A stretch of DNA of 5,800 bases from Clostridiales bacterium. Lineage in GTDB: Bacteria; Bacillota; Clostridia; Lachnospirales; Lachnospiraceae. Positions within the stretch are counted from its first letter, which is position 1. Every line of letters begins with the position of its first letter. The stretch spans positions 1-5,800 of the forward strand of contig JAJPYU010000005.1 in assembly GCA_021204765.1 (NCBI GenBank). Reading direction: 5' to 3'. This document shows positions 5,449 through 5,800 of this stretch, piece after piece. The position numbers and the translations under genes were made by a program. The notes under the pieces are model-generated. The model was given only the letters and a program-made list of their open reading frames with translations. It was not told the DNA's origin and ran no database searches.

Positions 5449-5800
5449 ATGAGCGCATACGATCCAATCTTAAGCGGCCACAGCGGCCTTGATAAAATGG
5501 TGGACTCCATCCGACTGGGGGACAACGTGGTCTGGCAGGTGACAGACTTAAGCGAGTTTAAATATTTCGCTGACCTCTTTGTAAAGCAGGCAATAGCCGA
5601 CGGGAGGAATCTGATATACATGCGTTTCGCCAGCCATGAGCCATTGCTCACGCCTCGGCCGGGCTTAAAGATCAGGAATTTCGATCCGGATAAGGGCTTT
5701 GAATCCTTCACCATGGACATCCACAATGCCATCGCCGAGGAGGGACGGGACGCCTTTTACGTCTTCGACAGCCTTTCCTCGCTGCAGTCTGTCTGGTACA
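5449..5800 (+). CDS. Protein with KaiC/RecA-like N-terminal domain lacking Walker A; possibly PEP/pyruvate-binding protein, 3' partial
   Basis: The first 117 residues of a protein that continues beyond the window. ATG at 5449 follows AAAGGAG (5434-5440) with 8 bases between. The segment aligns by eye with the start of KaiC/RadA-type RecA domains: SGLDKMVDSIRLGDNVVW (12-29), then an alpha helix (36-51), then GRNLIYMRFASHEP (52-65) as the second strand, and DAFYVFDSLSSLQ (101-113) as the Walker B strand with Asp107. The Walker A loop (GxxxxGKT) expected after GDNVVWQV is replaced by TDLSEFKYF, so ATP binding in the normal way is unlikely. From memory, N-termini of this GDNVVWQV type occur on clostridial and deltaproteobacterial proteins annotated as PEP synthase or PEP/pyruvate-binding domain proteins; the domain that would prove this lies outside the window. 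It has its own promoter region and is probably not co-transcribed with lysA. Confidence 0.75.
   Translation, partial: MSAYDPILSGHSGLDKMVDSIRLGDNVVWQVTDLSEFKYFADLFVKQAIADGRNLIYMRFASHEPLLTPRPGLKIRNFDPDKGFESFTMDIHNAIAEEGRDAFYVFDSLSSLQSVWY

Noticed and set aside
5196..5732. 178-residue open frame on the minus strand spanning the lysA end and the last gene.
   Set aside because: It runs through a promoter and a terminator hairpin and antisense to two supported genes; the translation shows no family signature.

Overview
The window looks like a stretch of chromosome from a Gram-positive member of the Bacillota, most likely Clostridia and plausibly Lachnospiraceae. This is inferred from a cell-surface protein built of SpaA/Cna-B-type isopeptide domains with a C-terminal wall/membrane anchor, a BlaI/MecI-type regulator, a clostridial-looking LysA-family decarboxylase, strong AGGAGG-type ribosome binding sites, and mixed GC content with AT-rich intergenic regions. 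No species can be named from the sequence alone. All four genes lie on the + strand. There are no tRNA or rRNA genes, transposases, CRISPR arrays or phage genes in view.

Layout: (1) 1-3141, the C-terminal part (over 1040 residues) of a large secreted adhesin or pilin-like protein whose start lies before the window. It shows SpaA-like and Cna-B-like domains in series, an FctA/Spy0128-type pilin domain, an acidic 11-residue repeat stalk, and a transmembrane anchor with a degenerate sortase motif. An intrinsic terminator follows at 3185-3210. (2) 3142-3510, an AT-rich regulatory gap with two candidate promoters and several palindromes, leading to a 126-residue BlaI/MecI-family repressor (3511-3891). 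A strong terminator at 3918-3950 closes that gene, so the repressor appears to be a stand-alone unit without a BlaR1-type sensor beside it. (3) 4044-5315, a PLP-dependent fold-III decarboxylase, best called diaminopimelate decarboxylase (LysA), the last step of lysine synthesis. (4) 5316-5448, a compact regulatory region with a near-consensus sigma-A promoter overlapped by a perfect 7-bp inverted repeat, followed about 30 bases later by a terminator-like hairpin. (5) 5449-end, the start of a protein with a KaiC/RecA-like N-terminal domain that has lost its Walker A lysine. I recall similar N-termini on PEP/pyruvate-binding-domain (PEP synthase-like) proteins, but the window ends before any such domain.

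The genes do not look like one operon: terminators separate all of them, and they are probably four independent transcription units. The points most worth following are the degenerate sorting signal of the surface protein, the orphan BlaI-type repressor with an operator-like palindrome just downstream of a TATAAT box, and the promoter-palindrome-terminator leader ahead of the P-loop-less KaiC-like protein.
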